Shown: positions 1-6,819, counted from the first letter of the stretch. The stretch is 11,055 bases of DNA from an uncultured Collinsella sp. (GCA_900541285.1 UQJA01000064.1:1-11055); one strand, 5' to 3'. Program-made: numbers and translations. The notes: generated by a model not told the origin, from the letters alone.

Positions 1-1439
1 CCGCCATTGACGGCGGTACCTGCGCCGAGCAGGCGCTCATGGACACCTCGACCATGTTTGAGAACATGTTCCTGTCCATGGACGACGAGATGTTCCGTCT
101 GCGCGCGGCCGACATCGCCGACATCCGCACCGGTATTCTGGCCGAGCTGCTGGGCAAGGAGGTCGTCGACCTTTCCGTCCTGCCCGAGAACACCGTCGTT
201 GTCGTGCACGACCTCACGCCGTCCATGACCGCCACGATCGATAAGGCCCACGTTGCCGGCATCGTCACCGAGACCGGTGGCCGCACGTCTCACTCCGCGA
301 TCATCGCGCGCGCCCTCGAGATCCCGGCTGTCCTTTCGGTTTCCAACAGCTGCACCGCGCTGCGCAACGGTATGACCGTTGTCGTCGACGGTGGCAAGGG
401 TATCGTCGAGGCCGATCCCGACGAGGAGACGCTCGCTGCCTATACCGCCAAGGCCGAGGCCTTCGCTGCCGAGAAGGCGGCCCTCGAGGCCTTCCGTGGT
501 AAGCCGTCCGTGACTGCCGATGGCATCAAGAAGATCATCGCCTGCAACATCGGTAACCCCGATGACGTGCCCAACGCGCTCGATCACGATGCCGAGGCCA
601 TCGGTCTGTTCCGCTCCGAGTTCCTGTTCATGGACTCTGCTGAGCTTCCTTCCGAGGAGGAGCAGTTCAACGCCTACCGTAAGGTCGCCAGCGCGCTCAA
701 GGGTGCTCCGGTCATCATCCGCACGCTCGATGTGGGTGGCGACAAGGAGATTCCGTATCTGCATATGGTCAAGGAAGACAACCCCTTCATGGGCTTCCGC
801 GCCGTGCGTTACTGCCTGGCCAATCCCGACCAGTACAAGGTCCAGCTCCGCGCTCTGCTGCGCGCTAGCGCCTTCGGTGACGTCAAGATCATGATCCCGC
901 TCGTCACCTGCGTCGAGGAGGTCTTGGCTGTCAAGGAGCTCGTCGAGCAGTGCAAGGCCGAGCTGACCGAAGAGGGTCGCAAGTTCAACGAGAACATCGA
1001 GGTCGGCATCATGGTCGAGACGCCCGCCGCTTCGCTGCTCGCAGACCGTCTTGCCGAGGTCGCCGACTTCTTCTCCATCGGCACCAACGACCTGATCGGC
1101 TACACCATGTGCGCCGACCGTGGTAACGACACCATCTCCAACCTGTACCAGGTTTACTATCCCGCCGTGCTCCGCTCGCTCAAGAACATCATCGAGAGCG
1201 GCGTGAAGGCCGGCATCATGGTCGGTATGTGCGGCGAGGCCGCTGCCGATCCGCTGCTCGAGCCGCTGCTGATCAGCTGGGGCCTGGAGGAGTTCTCGAT
1301 GAGCGCTCCTTCGATCCTGCGCGCCCGCAAGACCATCAGCCAGTGGACCAAGGCCGAGTGCGACGAGCTCGCCGAGAAGGCGCTCGCCTGCAACACCGCA
1401 GCCGAGGTCAAGGCACTGCTCGAGTCCGCAGCTCGCTAA
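1..1439 (+). CDS. ptsI: PTS Enzyme I (phosphoenolpyruvate-protein phosphotransferase), 5' end missing
   Basis: This cytoplasmic enzyme takes phosphate from phosphoenolpyruvate onto a histidine and passes it to HPr, the first step of the sugar phosphotransferase system. The reading frame is open from base 3, so the start lies left of the window. About 478 residues are visible, against roughly 570 for a full Enzyme I, so much of the N-terminal HPr-binding domain is missing. The phospho-histidine motif GGRTSHSAIIAR is present, with the His codon at 291-293. The C-terminal PEP-binding barrel shows IGLFRSEF, RTLDVGGDKE, NPFMGFRAVR and IMVETPAA. The PEP-utiliser signature DFFSIGTNDL follows, then GMCGEAAADP with the catalytic Cys at 1230-1232. 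One oddity is TNDLIGYTM, where most Enzyme I proteins have Gln in place of that Gly (codon 1098-1100). The gene ends 74 bases before a sugar-phosphate kinase and is probably co-transcribed with it. Confidence 0.96.
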   Translation, partial: AIDGGTCAEQALMDTSTMFENMFLSMDDEMFRLRAADIADIRTGILAELLGKEVVDLSVLPENTVVVVHDLTPSMTATIDKAHVAGIVTETGGRTSHSAIIARALEIPAVLSVSNSCTALRNGMTVVVDGGKGIVEADPDEETLAAYTAKAEAFAAEKAALEAFRGKPSVTADGIKKIIACNIGNPDDVPNALDHDAEAIGLFRSEFLFMDSAELPSEEEQFNAYRKVASALKGAPVIIRTLDVGGDKEIPYLHMVKEDNPFMGFRAVRYCLANPDQYKVQLRALLRASAFGDVKIMIPLVTCVEEVLAVKELVEQCKAELTEEGRKFNENIEVGIMVETPAASLLADRLAEVADFFSIGTNDLIGYTMCADRGNDTISNLYQVYYPAVLRSLKNIIESGVKAGIMVGMCGEAAADPLLEPLLISWGLEEFSMSAPSILRARKTISQWTKAECDELAEKALACNTAAEVKALLESAAR

Positions 1440-1456
1440 TTTGGTATCAGAGGTTA

Positions 1457-1486
1457 CCGCGTGGTTGGAATGGGCCGGCCACGCGG
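1457..1486 (+). other. Intergenic hairpin without T-tract between ptsI and the first kinase
   Basis: An 8-bp perfect inverted repeat, CCGCGTGG at 1457-1464 and CCACGCGG at 1479-1486, encloses a 14-base loop. No run of T follows, so it does not look like a standard intrinsic terminator. It could be an mRNA-stabilising or processing hairpin that sets the ratio of ptsI to kinase message. The structure is seen in the sequence; the role is inferred. Confidence 0.5.
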
Positions 1487-1513
1487 CCCTCACATATACA
1501 GGGGGTACTGTAA

Positions 1514-2446
1514 ATGTTCTACACGCTAACCGCTAACCCGGCTGTCGACATGACGGTTTCGAGCTCTCCGCTCGAGCCCGATGAGAACGTCCGCACCGGC
1601 TCGGCCAGCTACACGGCTAACGGCAAGGGCCTTGACGTGTCCTTCGCCTTTAAGAAGATGGGCGTTGACACCGTCGCACTCGGCTTCTTTGCTGGCTTCA
1701 CGGGCAAGTTCATCGTCGAGGAGGTCATGAACCTGGGTTGCCTCTGCCGCCCGGTCTGGACCGACGGTATCACGCGCATTAACACCTACGTCAACGATGG
1801 CCAGCACGAGTACGGCATCCTGAACCCGGGTGCTCCGATCACGCCGCAGCACCAGGAGGAGCTCTACAACATCCTGGACACCGCGGGCGATCTCGAGTGC
1901 CTGATCGTTTCCGGCTCCGTGCCTCCCAAAGCTACGCCCGACTTCCTGGCTCAGGTCATGGAGCACGCTCAGGCTCGTGGCGCCGACGTCGTCCTGGACC
2001 TGTCCTCCGACAAGCTCAAGGAGCTCGCTCACAAGAAGCCGCTGCTCATCAAGCCGAACCATCACGAGATGAAGGCCATCTTCGGCGTGCCGGTCGACAC
2101 CGACGACGAGGTCCGCGTTGCCATGAAGATGGCTCACGACGCTGGCGTTCAGAACGTGCTGCTCACCCGTGGTAGCCGCGGCGACGCTTACTTCTCCAAC
2201 GGCGAGGACATCTGGTACGCCAAGCGTGAGTTCAACATCAAGCTGGTTTCTTCCGTCTGCGCCGGCGACTGCACCCTCGCTGCGTTCCTGCACAAGTGGT
2301 ACAGGGATCGCGACAACGTCGAGGAGGCCATGAAGCTCGCTATGGCCACCGGCGCCAACGTTGCTGAGTCCGTCGGCATCGGCGACTTCGGTCACGTCGA
2401 CGAGTACAGCAAGCGCGTTGCTGTCCGCAAGCTCGATCGTCAGTAA
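1514..2446 (+). CDS. PfkB-family 1-phosphofructokinase-like hexose kinase, first of a tandem pair
   Basis: This is a ribokinase-fold (PfkB) sugar-phosphate kinase of the FruK/LacC type, 310 aa, which is normal for the family. It probably phosphorylates fructose 1-phosphate or a related ketose phosphate with ATP in the cytoplasm. Family marks are LTANPAVD at the N-terminus, the NGKGLDVS substrate loop (36-43), DGITRIN (84-90), SGSVPP (133-138), KPNHHE (180-185) and the CAGD active-site motif (249-252) with catalytic base Asp252. Several positions depart from the norm. Residue 41 is Asp where the family and the neighbouring paralogue have Asn. Residue 249 is Cys where GAGD is usual. The nucleotide-loop segment TRGSRGDAYF has one residue more than the paralogue. 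The ATG follows a G-rich ribosome site (1501-1506). The gene lies 74 bases after ptsI, probably in the same transcript, and ends before a strong terminator. Kinase identity is sure; exact substrate is not. Confidence 0.9.
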   Translation: MFYTLTANPAVDMTVSSSPLEPDENVRTGSASYTANGKGLDVSFAFKKMGVDTVALGFFAGFTGKFIVEEVMNLGCLCRPVWTDGITRINTYVNDGQHEYGILNPGAPITPQHQEELYNILDTAGDLECLIVSGSVPPKATPDFLAQVMEHAQARGADVVLDLSSDKLKELAHKKPLLIKPNHHEMKAIFGVPVDTDDEVRVAMKMAHDAGVQNVLLTRGSRGDAYFSNGEDIWYAKREFNIKLVSSVCAGDCTLAAFLHKWYRDRDNVEEAMKLAMATGANVAESVGIGDFGHVDEYSKRVAVRKLDRQ

Positions 2447-2474
2447 TCGAAACGCGACATATTCGTGCGCATGT

Positions 2475-2505
2475 GGCGCCCCGGTTTCGGCTGGGGCGCC
2501 TTTTT
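2475..2505 (+). terminator. Intrinsic terminator after the first kinase
   Basis: GGCGCCCC (2475-2482) pairs perfectly with GGGGCGCC (2493-2500) over a 10-base loop and is followed directly by five T (2501-2505). It would end the ptsI-kinase transcript and separate it from the second kinase gene. Confidence 0.9.
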
Positions 2506-2594
2506 GTTCCGCCACGGGGGAGAGGCGTTCCGCCGTACTTCATCGCTTCCACACCGTTCACCGAGTTGTCCTAGCCTTTTACCGATGCGTGGAA

Positions 2595-2600
2595 TATACT
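2595..2600 (+). promoter_or_regulatory. Possible -10 element of the second kinase gene
   Basis: TATACT at 2595-2600 is a good match to the bacterial -10 consensus, about 35 bases before the start codon and downstream of the preceding terminator. No -35 box stands at a normal distance: TTGTCC at 2566-2571 would leave a 23-base spacer, which is too long. A promoter is expected somewhere here because the terminator isolates the second kinase, but the exact site is uncertain. Confidence 0.4.
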
Positions 2601-2622
2601 TTCATTAACACGTTGCTTCGTG

Positions 2623-2628
2623 AAAGGA
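2623..2628 (+). promoter_or_regulatory. Ribosome binding site that sets the start of the second kinase
   Basis: AAAGGA lies six bases before the ATG at 2635. It selects that ATG over the in-frame GTG at 2620, which would place the Shine-Dalgarno sequence inside the coding region. Confidence 0.75.
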
Positions 2629-2634
2629 ACATTC

Positions 2635-3567
2635 ATGATTTACACGCTCACTGCAAATCCCGCCATTGACTACAACATCGCCTGCGACGGTCTTGCTGCC
2701 AACACCGTCACGCGTACCCGCAACGCGGTCTACACGCCCAACGGCAAGGGCCTCAACGTCTCGTTTACGCTTGACCACTACGGCGTCGACACCACGATCC
2801 TGGGCTTTTTCGCCGGTTTCTCGGGCGAGTTTATCGTTAAGGGCGCCGAGGCCCTGGGCGTGCCCGTCAAGCCCGTGTGGACCGACGGCATTACGCGCGT
2901 CAATGTGTTCCTCAACGCCGGCCCCGACACCGAGTACAACATGGTCAACGCCGGTGCCGCCATCAACGAGGCCAACGAGCAGGAGATGTTTGAGCTCATC
3001 GATTCGCTCGATGACATGACCTGCCTGGTCATCAGCGGCTCGCTGCCTCCCAACACTTCCGAGGGCTTCCTGGCCGAGGTCCTGCGCCGTGTCAAGGCCA
3101 AGGGGGCCGAGTTCGTCCTCGACATCTCGAGCCATCAGCTGGCAGACCTCATTGCCATGGAGCCGCTGCTGATCAAGCCCAATGACGATGAGCTGCTCGA
3201 CATCTTTGGCATTAAGGTGAGCGGTGGCGACGACGAGTCCGTCAAGGGCGCGATGGCCGAGCTGCACGCCAAGGGCGCCAAGAACGTGCTGCTGACCCTT
3301 GGTGGCGCCGGTGCGTACTTCTCCAACGGCGAGCACATCTGGTTTGCCAATCGCACCTTTGACGTCAAGCTGCTGTCGACGGTGTGCGCTGGCGATTCCT
3401 CGCTCGCTGCCTTCCTGTCCGTATGGCATGACGCCCCCGAGCGAGTCGAGGATGCCCTGCGCCTTTCGATGGCTACCGGCGCCAACGTGGTCGAGTGCCC
3501 GGGCCTGGGCGACTTTGCCAAGGTGGACGAATACAAGAAGAACATCGAAGTTCGTCAGGTCTGCTAG
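2635..3567 (+). CDS. fruK: 1-phosphofructokinase (PfkB family), second of the tandem pair
   Basis: This cytoplasmic PfkB-family kinase is expected to convert fructose 1-phosphate, the product of PTS fructose import, into fructose 1,6-bisphosphate using ATP. I chose the ATG at 2635 because it has a proper ribosome site and makes the N-terminus (MIYTLTANPAID) align with the upstream paralogue. The protein is then 310 aa. Family motifs are NGKGLNVS (36-43, with the usual Asn41), DGITRVN (84-90), SGSLPP (134-139), KPNDDE (181-186), a glycine-rich LGGAGAYF loop (222-229) and CAGD (251-254) with catalytic Asp254. It resembles the upstream kinase along its whole length, roughly half identical by eye, so the pair arose by duplication. 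The substrate loop looks more canonical than in the first copy. It lies between two terminators and is probably its own transcription unit. The sister activities tagatose-6-phosphate kinase or 6-phosphofructokinase cannot be excluded. Confidence 0.9.
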   Translation: MIYTLTANPAIDYNIACDGLAANTVTRTRNAVYTPNGKGLNVSFTLDHYGVDTTILGFFAGFSGEFIVKGAEALGVPVKPVWTDGITRVNVFLNAGPDTEYNMVNAGAAINEANEQEMFELIDSLDDMTCLVISGSLPPNTSEGFLAEVLRRVKAKGAEFVLDISSHQLADLIAMEPLLIKPNDDELLDIFGIKVSGGDDESVKGAMAELHAKGAKNVLLTLGGAGAYFSNGEHIWFANRTFDVKLLSTVCAGDSSLAAFLSVWHDAPERVEDALRLSMATGANVVECPGLGDFAKVDEYKKNIEVRQVC

Positions 3568-3589
3568 CCGCATCGAAAAATCGCTGCCG

Positions 3590-3626
3590 AACACCCGCTT
3601 TGGATCTCCGAGGCGGGTGTTTTTTG
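3590..3626 (+). terminator. Intrinsic terminator after the second kinase
   Basis: A long hairpin runs from AACACCCGC (3590-3598) to GCGGGTGTT (3613-3621), nine perfect pairs. It continues inward with further pairs (including two G-T) to a four-base loop around 3604-3607. A run of T (3620-3625) follows. This is a strong rho-independent terminator that separates the kinase from cca. Confidence 0.92.
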
Positions 3627-3748
3627 TGCACTGAACGCATATGGCGTCTGCTGTCTCGTTTTATGGAATTGACGACGCGATTGCGTGTGCGCGCTTTCTC
3701 GTTTCTTGTTAGACTTCTTGAGAACCATCGATTAACGCTCACAAGTGC

Positions 3749-3754
3749 AGGAGG
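3749..3754 (+). promoter_or_regulatory. Ribosome binding site that sets the cca start
   Basis: A perfect AGGAGG lies eight bases before the ATG at 3763. The in-frame GTG at 3745 lies upstream of this site and is therefore not the likely start. Confidence 0.85.
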
Positions 3755-3762
3755 CCATAGGC

Positions 3763-5157
3763 ATGTGCAATGTTTCGCTCAACGGTACTCAACCGTCCGA
3801 TGCGTCCCTGTGCGTCCTGCGCGCGCTTGAGGCGGCTGGTCTTGAGGCTTGGTACGTGGGCGGTTGGGTGCGCGACGCCCTGATGGGGTGCCCCAGCCAC
3901 GATGTTGATATGTGCTGTAGCGGCCTGTGGCAGGAGTCCAAAGCGGCGCTCGAGGCCGCCGGCATCGCGGTTGTGGAGTCGGGCATTAAATTTGGCGGAA
4001 TCACGGCTATTTCCGATGGCGAGCGTATCGAGGTCACCACGTACCGTCTGGATGGCTTTTACACCGATGGTCGCCATCCCCAGAGTGTGGAGCGTGCCGC
4101 CTCGCTCGAGGACGATCTGGCGCGCCGCGACTTTACCGTCAACGCTATGGCCTGGCATCCCGAGCGCGGGCTTGTCGACCGCTACGACGGCCAGGGTGAC
4201 TTGGAGCGCAAGCTGATTCGCGCTGTCGGCGATCCCAAGCGTCGCTTTAACGAGGACGCCCTGCGCATGTTGCGTGCGGTGCGCTTTGGCTGCCGCCTGG
4301 ACTTTATGATTGAGCCCGAGACTAAGTGCGCGCTTGCCGAGTGCGCGCCGCTGCTCGATGCCGTGGCGCGTGAGCGTGTGGGTATTGAGCTCGAGGGCAT
4401 TCTTTCAACCGGTCATGGGGGAGACGCGATGCTCCGCTACCCCGAGCTCATCTGTGCCGCTGCGCCCGAGCTGGCAGCGGGTCGCGGCTTTGATCAGCGA
4501 AGTGTCTATCATGCGTTTAACGTTTACGAGCATATCGCCCGTGTGCTGACGGTGGCAGGGGAGCTTGCGCTGTGCGATGGCGTCGCGCCCTCGTCGAGCC
4601 TTATGTGGGCGGCGTTTTTGCACGATGTGTCCAAGCCCGAGTGCTTCACGGTCGATCACGCCGGCAGCGGACACTTCTATGGTCATCCCGAGCTCGGCGC
4701 CAAGAAGGCGCGCGTCATTATGGATCGCCTAGCGCTCTCGCACGACTTGGTGCGCGACGTGTGCCTGCTCATCAAATATCACGACAAGCCGCTGCGCCCC
4801 GAGCGCTCCTGCCTGCTCAATATGATGCGCGCGCTTTCGGGCGAGGGCGTCGATACGCCGCGTCTGATGGACGAGCTCATGGACCTCAAGCGTGCCGACA
4901 CACTTGGCAAGGCCCCGTCGTGCTTCTATTACGTTGAGACGATTGAGGAGATGCGCGCGCTGGCGCACGAGCTGCTGAATGCGGGGGAACCCTATACGCT
5001 CAGGATGCTCGCCATCAACGGCGGCGACCTGATCCGTGCCGGAGTCAAGCCCGGGCCGGAACTGGGTCAGCTTCTCAACTCCGCTCTCGACGCCGTGATC
5101 GATGACAACATTCCCAACGAGCGCGAAGCTCTTTTGGTTTATCTCAACTTGAATTAG
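3763..5157 (+). CDS. cca: CCA tRNA nucleotidyltransferase (CCA-adding enzyme) with HD domain
   Basis: This cytoplasmic enzyme adds or repairs the CCA end of tRNAs from CTP and ATP without a nucleic acid template. The protein is 464 aa from the ATG at 3763, which has a perfect ribosome site. The N-terminal class II nucleotidyltransferase head shows the GGWVRD motif (33-38) and the metal-binding pair in HDVDM (Asp47, Asp49). RRDFTVNAMA (121-130) and EDALRMLRAVRFG (164-176) follow, which are the nucleotide-selecting and neck motifs of the family. An HD phosphohydrolase-like domain has His257 in YEHIARV and the HD pair in FLHDVSKP (287-288). The C-terminus carries the family ending GDLIRAGVKPGPELG (421-435). 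The gene stands alone between the kinase terminator and a tRNA-Glu gene. I could not place its promoter with confidence in 3627-3748. Whether it makes the whole CCA or only part of it cannot be read from sequence alone. Confidence 0.95.
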   Translation: MCNVSLNGTQPSDASLCVLRALEAAGLEAWYVGGWVRDALMGCPSHDVDMCCSGLWQESKAALEAAGIAVVESGIKFGGITAISDGERIEVTTYRLDGFYTDGRHPQSVERAASLEDDLARRDFTVNAMAWHPERGLVDRYDGQGDLERKLIRAVGDPKRRFNEDALRMLRAVRFGCRLDFMIEPETKCALAECAPLLDAVARERVGIELEGILSTGHGGDAMLRYPELICAAAPELAAGRGFDQRSVYHAFNVYEHIARVLTVAGELALCDGVAPSSSLMWAAFLHDVSKPECFTVDHAGSGHFYGHPELGAKKARVIMDRLALSHDLVRDVCLLIKYHDKPLRPERSCLLNMMRALSGEGVDTPRLMDELMDLKRADTLGKAPSCFYYVETIEEMRALAHELLNAGEPYTLRMLAINGGDLIRAGVKPGPELGQLLNSALDAVIDDNIPNEREALLVYLNLN

Positions 5158-5187
5158 CTACCCAGTTTACCTGCGTGTTCCATAACC

Positions 5188-5210
5188 TGCCGACAATTTT
5201 TCGGCAATTT
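5188..5210 (+). terminator. Possible weak terminator after cca
   Basis: TGCCGA (5188-5193) pairs with TCGGCA (5201-5206) over a seven-base loop, 30 bases after the cca stop. The bases that follow (AATTTGGAATTTC) are T-rich but not a clean T-run, so it may be inefficient. Confidence 0.5.
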
Positions 5211-5221
5211 GGAATTTCTTC

Positions 5222-5250
5222 TTGCGCTGACGTTTTTTGTCCCGTAATAT
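5222..5250 (+). promoter_or_regulatory. Promoter of the tRNA-Glu gene
   Basis: TTGCGC (5222-5227) and TAATAT (5245-5250) are separated by exactly 17 bases, the ideal spacing for a housekeeping sigma factor. Transcription would begin near 5257, leaving a leader of about 28 bases before the mature tRNA. Confidence 0.7.
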
Positions 5251-5284
5251 ATTTCTTCGCAGCACGGCAGTGCAGGTGTCATGT

Positions 5285-5361
5285 GGCCCGTTCGTCTAGC
5301 GGTTTAGGACGCCGCCCTCTCAAGGCGGAGATCACCAGTTCGAATCTGGTACGGGCTACCA
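5285..5361 (+). tRNA. tRNA-Glu (anticodon CUC), CCA encoded
   Basis: The full cloverleaf is readable. A 7-bp acceptor stem (5285-5291 with 5351-5357) begins with a G-T pair. A D-arm with TAGCGGTTTAGGA follows. The anticodon stem CCGCC/GGCGG holds the loop CTCTCAA, giving anticodon CUC for the Glu codon GAG. The T-arm is ACCAG-TTCGAAT-CTGGT. The discriminator A (5358) and CCA (5359-5361) are encoded in the DNA. GAG is the dominant Glu codon in the neighbouring genes, so this is a major-use tRNA. It has its own promoter and terminator. Confidence 0.97.
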
Positions 5362-5371
5362 CGTATCTGAT

Positions 5372-5405
5372 ACCCGGACTTCCCATGGAAGGCCGGGTTT
5401 TTTAT
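5372..5405 (+). terminator. Intrinsic terminator after tRNA-Glu
   Basis: ACCCGG (5372-5377) pairs with CCGGGT (5393-5398). After one mismatch, CTT (5379-5381) pairs with AAG (5389-5391) around a seven-base loop. T-rich sequence follows to 5405. It begins 11 bases after the tRNA 3' end. Confidence 0.88.
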
Positions 5406-5472
5406 TTTCAAACAACCGTCTGCAGTTCCCGTTTGAACCAGAGCTTTGCGTTCTGCCTATGGCCCTTACGGG

Positions 5473-5478
5473 TACAAT
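5473..5478 (+). promoter_or_regulatory. Candidate -10 element of the flippase-like gene
   Basis: TACAAT at 5473-5478 matches the -10 consensus well and lies about 34 bases before the start codon, downstream of the tRNA terminator. A weak -35 match, TTCTGC at 5451-5456, gives a 16-base spacer. Confidence 0.5.
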
Positions 5479-5500
5479 ATCCAAGATATTTTGACTGTTA

Positions 5501-5507
5501 GAAGGAG
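5501..5507 (+). promoter_or_regulatory. Ribosome binding site that sets the flippase-like gene start
   Basis: GAAGGAG at 5501-5507 lies four bases before the ATG at 5512. An in-frame TTG at 5446 is further upstream, has no such site and overlaps the candidate promoter, so it is rejected as the start. Confidence 0.8.
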
Positions 5508-5511
5508 TCTC

Positions 5512-6819
5512 ATGACGGAGTCCTCTCAGCATACGTCTAAGCCCCAGGTCGAGGTTGAGGCCTCGGGCGGAGATGACAATAAGAGCGCGCGCCGCGGCGC
5601 CATCTTTATCGGCGTCGTGCTGGTGGGTTATATCGTCTATCTGGTGGTAACCGGGCAGATGGGGCAGTTCTGGGCCGCTATGTCGAGCGTTCAGGCGCCC
5701 TGGCTCGTTGTCGCGTGTCTTTGCATGTTCATGTATCTGTTCTTTGGCATTGTGGCCTATGCGATCGCCGTATGGCTCGACCCCAATTCACCCGTCGGCA
5801 TTCGCGACCTGATTTCGGTCGAGGCGAGCGGCATCTTCTTTGGCAACCTCACACCTATGATGATGGGCTCGACTCCTGCTCAGATCTACCGCCTGACCAA
5901 GGCGGGCCAAAATGTCGGCGAGGCCGGAGCCACGCAATTCACGCGCTTTATCGTGTATCAGTTTGGCCTCGTTGCCTGGGGCGCTATCCTACTGCTTGCT
6001 CGCATGCCGTTTTTTGCCGAGCGCTATGGCGACATGACGCTGCTGTGCGTCTTTAGCTTTGGTGGGCACTGCTGCATCTTGCTTGGCATCTTCGCCGTCG
6101 CGCTCATGCCTAAGACCGTCACGCGCGTCGCCCACTGCATTATCAATTGGCTTGAGCGCATTGGTGTCTCGGCCACTAAGATCGAGGGATGGCGCACGTT
6201 TGTCGATGGCGAGATCTACTCCTTCTCCGAGAAGTTCAAGCTTTCAGCCGGACATTTTTCTTCCATGCTGCTCACCGTGTTTATCACCATGCTGCAGCTC
6301 GCGTTTTTCTATCTGGTTCCGTATTTCCTAATGCTTGCCTTTGGTCACCACGAGGTCGACTTTTTCTCGGTCATGGCCGCGAGCGCCTTTGTCCAGTTGC
6401 TGAGCTCTGCGGTCCCCTTGCCCGGTGGTACCGGCGGTGCCGAGGGCGGCTTCGCGCTGTTTCTGGGTCATTTCTTTGGGTCGGCTTCGACCGCCGGTTA
6501 TCTGCTGTGGCGCCTCATTACGTTTATTGCGCCGACCATTTTGGCTGCGCCCCTGCTGGGACTTAAGAGCGCCCACAACGAGAGCATCCATGCGCGCTGG
6601 GATCGCGTGATGCGCAAGCTCGGCCGCACGCCTCAGATGCCCTCTGTAGCCGCGAAGCCGCACCCCACGAATGCTGTTACCGTTGATCCCAAGAAGCACG
6701 CTCAGAAGGCTTCTGGGGCTGCTAAGCCGGCTCATAAAGCCTATGTGCGTCAGACAGGCGATGGTATTCGCGTATCTCCGTCGGCACTCAATAAGAAGAA
6801 GCATCCTAAGTCGCAGTAG
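5512..6819 (+). CDS. Integral membrane protein of the LPG synthase TM / YbhN flippase-like family
   Basis: This polytopic inner-membrane protein resembles the transmembrane half of MprF (lysylphosphatidylglycerol synthase/flippase). It lacks the C-terminal aminoacyl-transferase domain. The protein is 435 aa from the ATG at 5512. A hydrophilic N-terminus (1-28) precedes about seven or eight hydrophobic segments, near 29-47, 63-88, 145-165, 175-199, 249-277, 284-303 and 325-350. The strongest family mark is PLPGGTGGAEGGF (302-314), a conserved glycine-rich motif of this family; GNLTPMMMGSTPAQ (111-124) is a second. After residue 352 comes a cytoplasmic tail of about 80 residues rich in Lys, Ala, Pro and His. 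The lipid or glycolipid moved is unknown; a phospholipid or polyprenyl-linked sugar is a family-based guess. The TetR gene follows 116 bases later on the same strand, with no clear terminator between them. Confidence 0.85.
   Translation: MTESSQHTSKPQVEVEASGGDDNKSARRGAIFIGVVLVGYIVYLVVTGQMGQFWAAMSSVQAPWLVVACLCMFMYLFFGIVAYAIAVWLDPNSPVGIRDLISVEASGIFFGNLTPMMMGSTPAQIYRLTKAGQNVGEAGATQFTRFIVYQFGLVAWGAILLLARMPFFAERYGDMTLLCVFSFGGHCCILLGIFAVALMPKTVTRVAHCIINWLERIGVSATKIEGWRTFVDGEIYSFSEKFKLSAGHFSSMLLTVFITMLQLAFFYLVPYFLMLAFGHHEVDFFSVMAASAFVQLLSSAVPLPGGTGGAEGGFALFLGHFFGSASTAGYLLWRLITFIAPTILAAPLLGLKSAHNESIHARWDRVMRKLGRTPQMPSVAAKPHPTNAVTVDPKKHAQKASGAAKPAHKAYVRQTGDGIRVSPSALNKKKHPKSQ

Noticed and set aside
1526..2515. 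A 329-codon open frame on the - strand opposite the first kinase
   Set aside because: It is the antisense shadow of a strongly recognised PfkB gene; its translation is low in complexity and matches no family I know.
2566..2600. A full promoter made of TTGTCC and TATACT for the second kinase
   Set aside because: The spacer is 23 bases, too long for a standard sigma factor; only the -10 was kept, at low confidence.
2605..3594. A second 329-codon open frame on the - strand opposite the second kinase
   Set aside because: It is the same kind of shadow. Its near-identical length reflects the duplicated sense genes, not a second antisense gene pair.
3627..3748. Promoter for cca, for example TTGACG at 3669-3674
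   Set aside because: No acceptable -10 element stands 16-18 bases downstream, so I did not annotate it, although a promoter must lie in this gap.
3745..3762. An upstream GTG start for cca
   Set aside because: A perfect AGGAGG follows this GTG and points to the ATG at 3763.
5446..5511. An in-frame upstream TTG start for the flippase-like gene
   Set aside because: It has no ribosome site, overlaps the candidate -10 element, and the ATG at 5512 is preceded by GAAGGAG.
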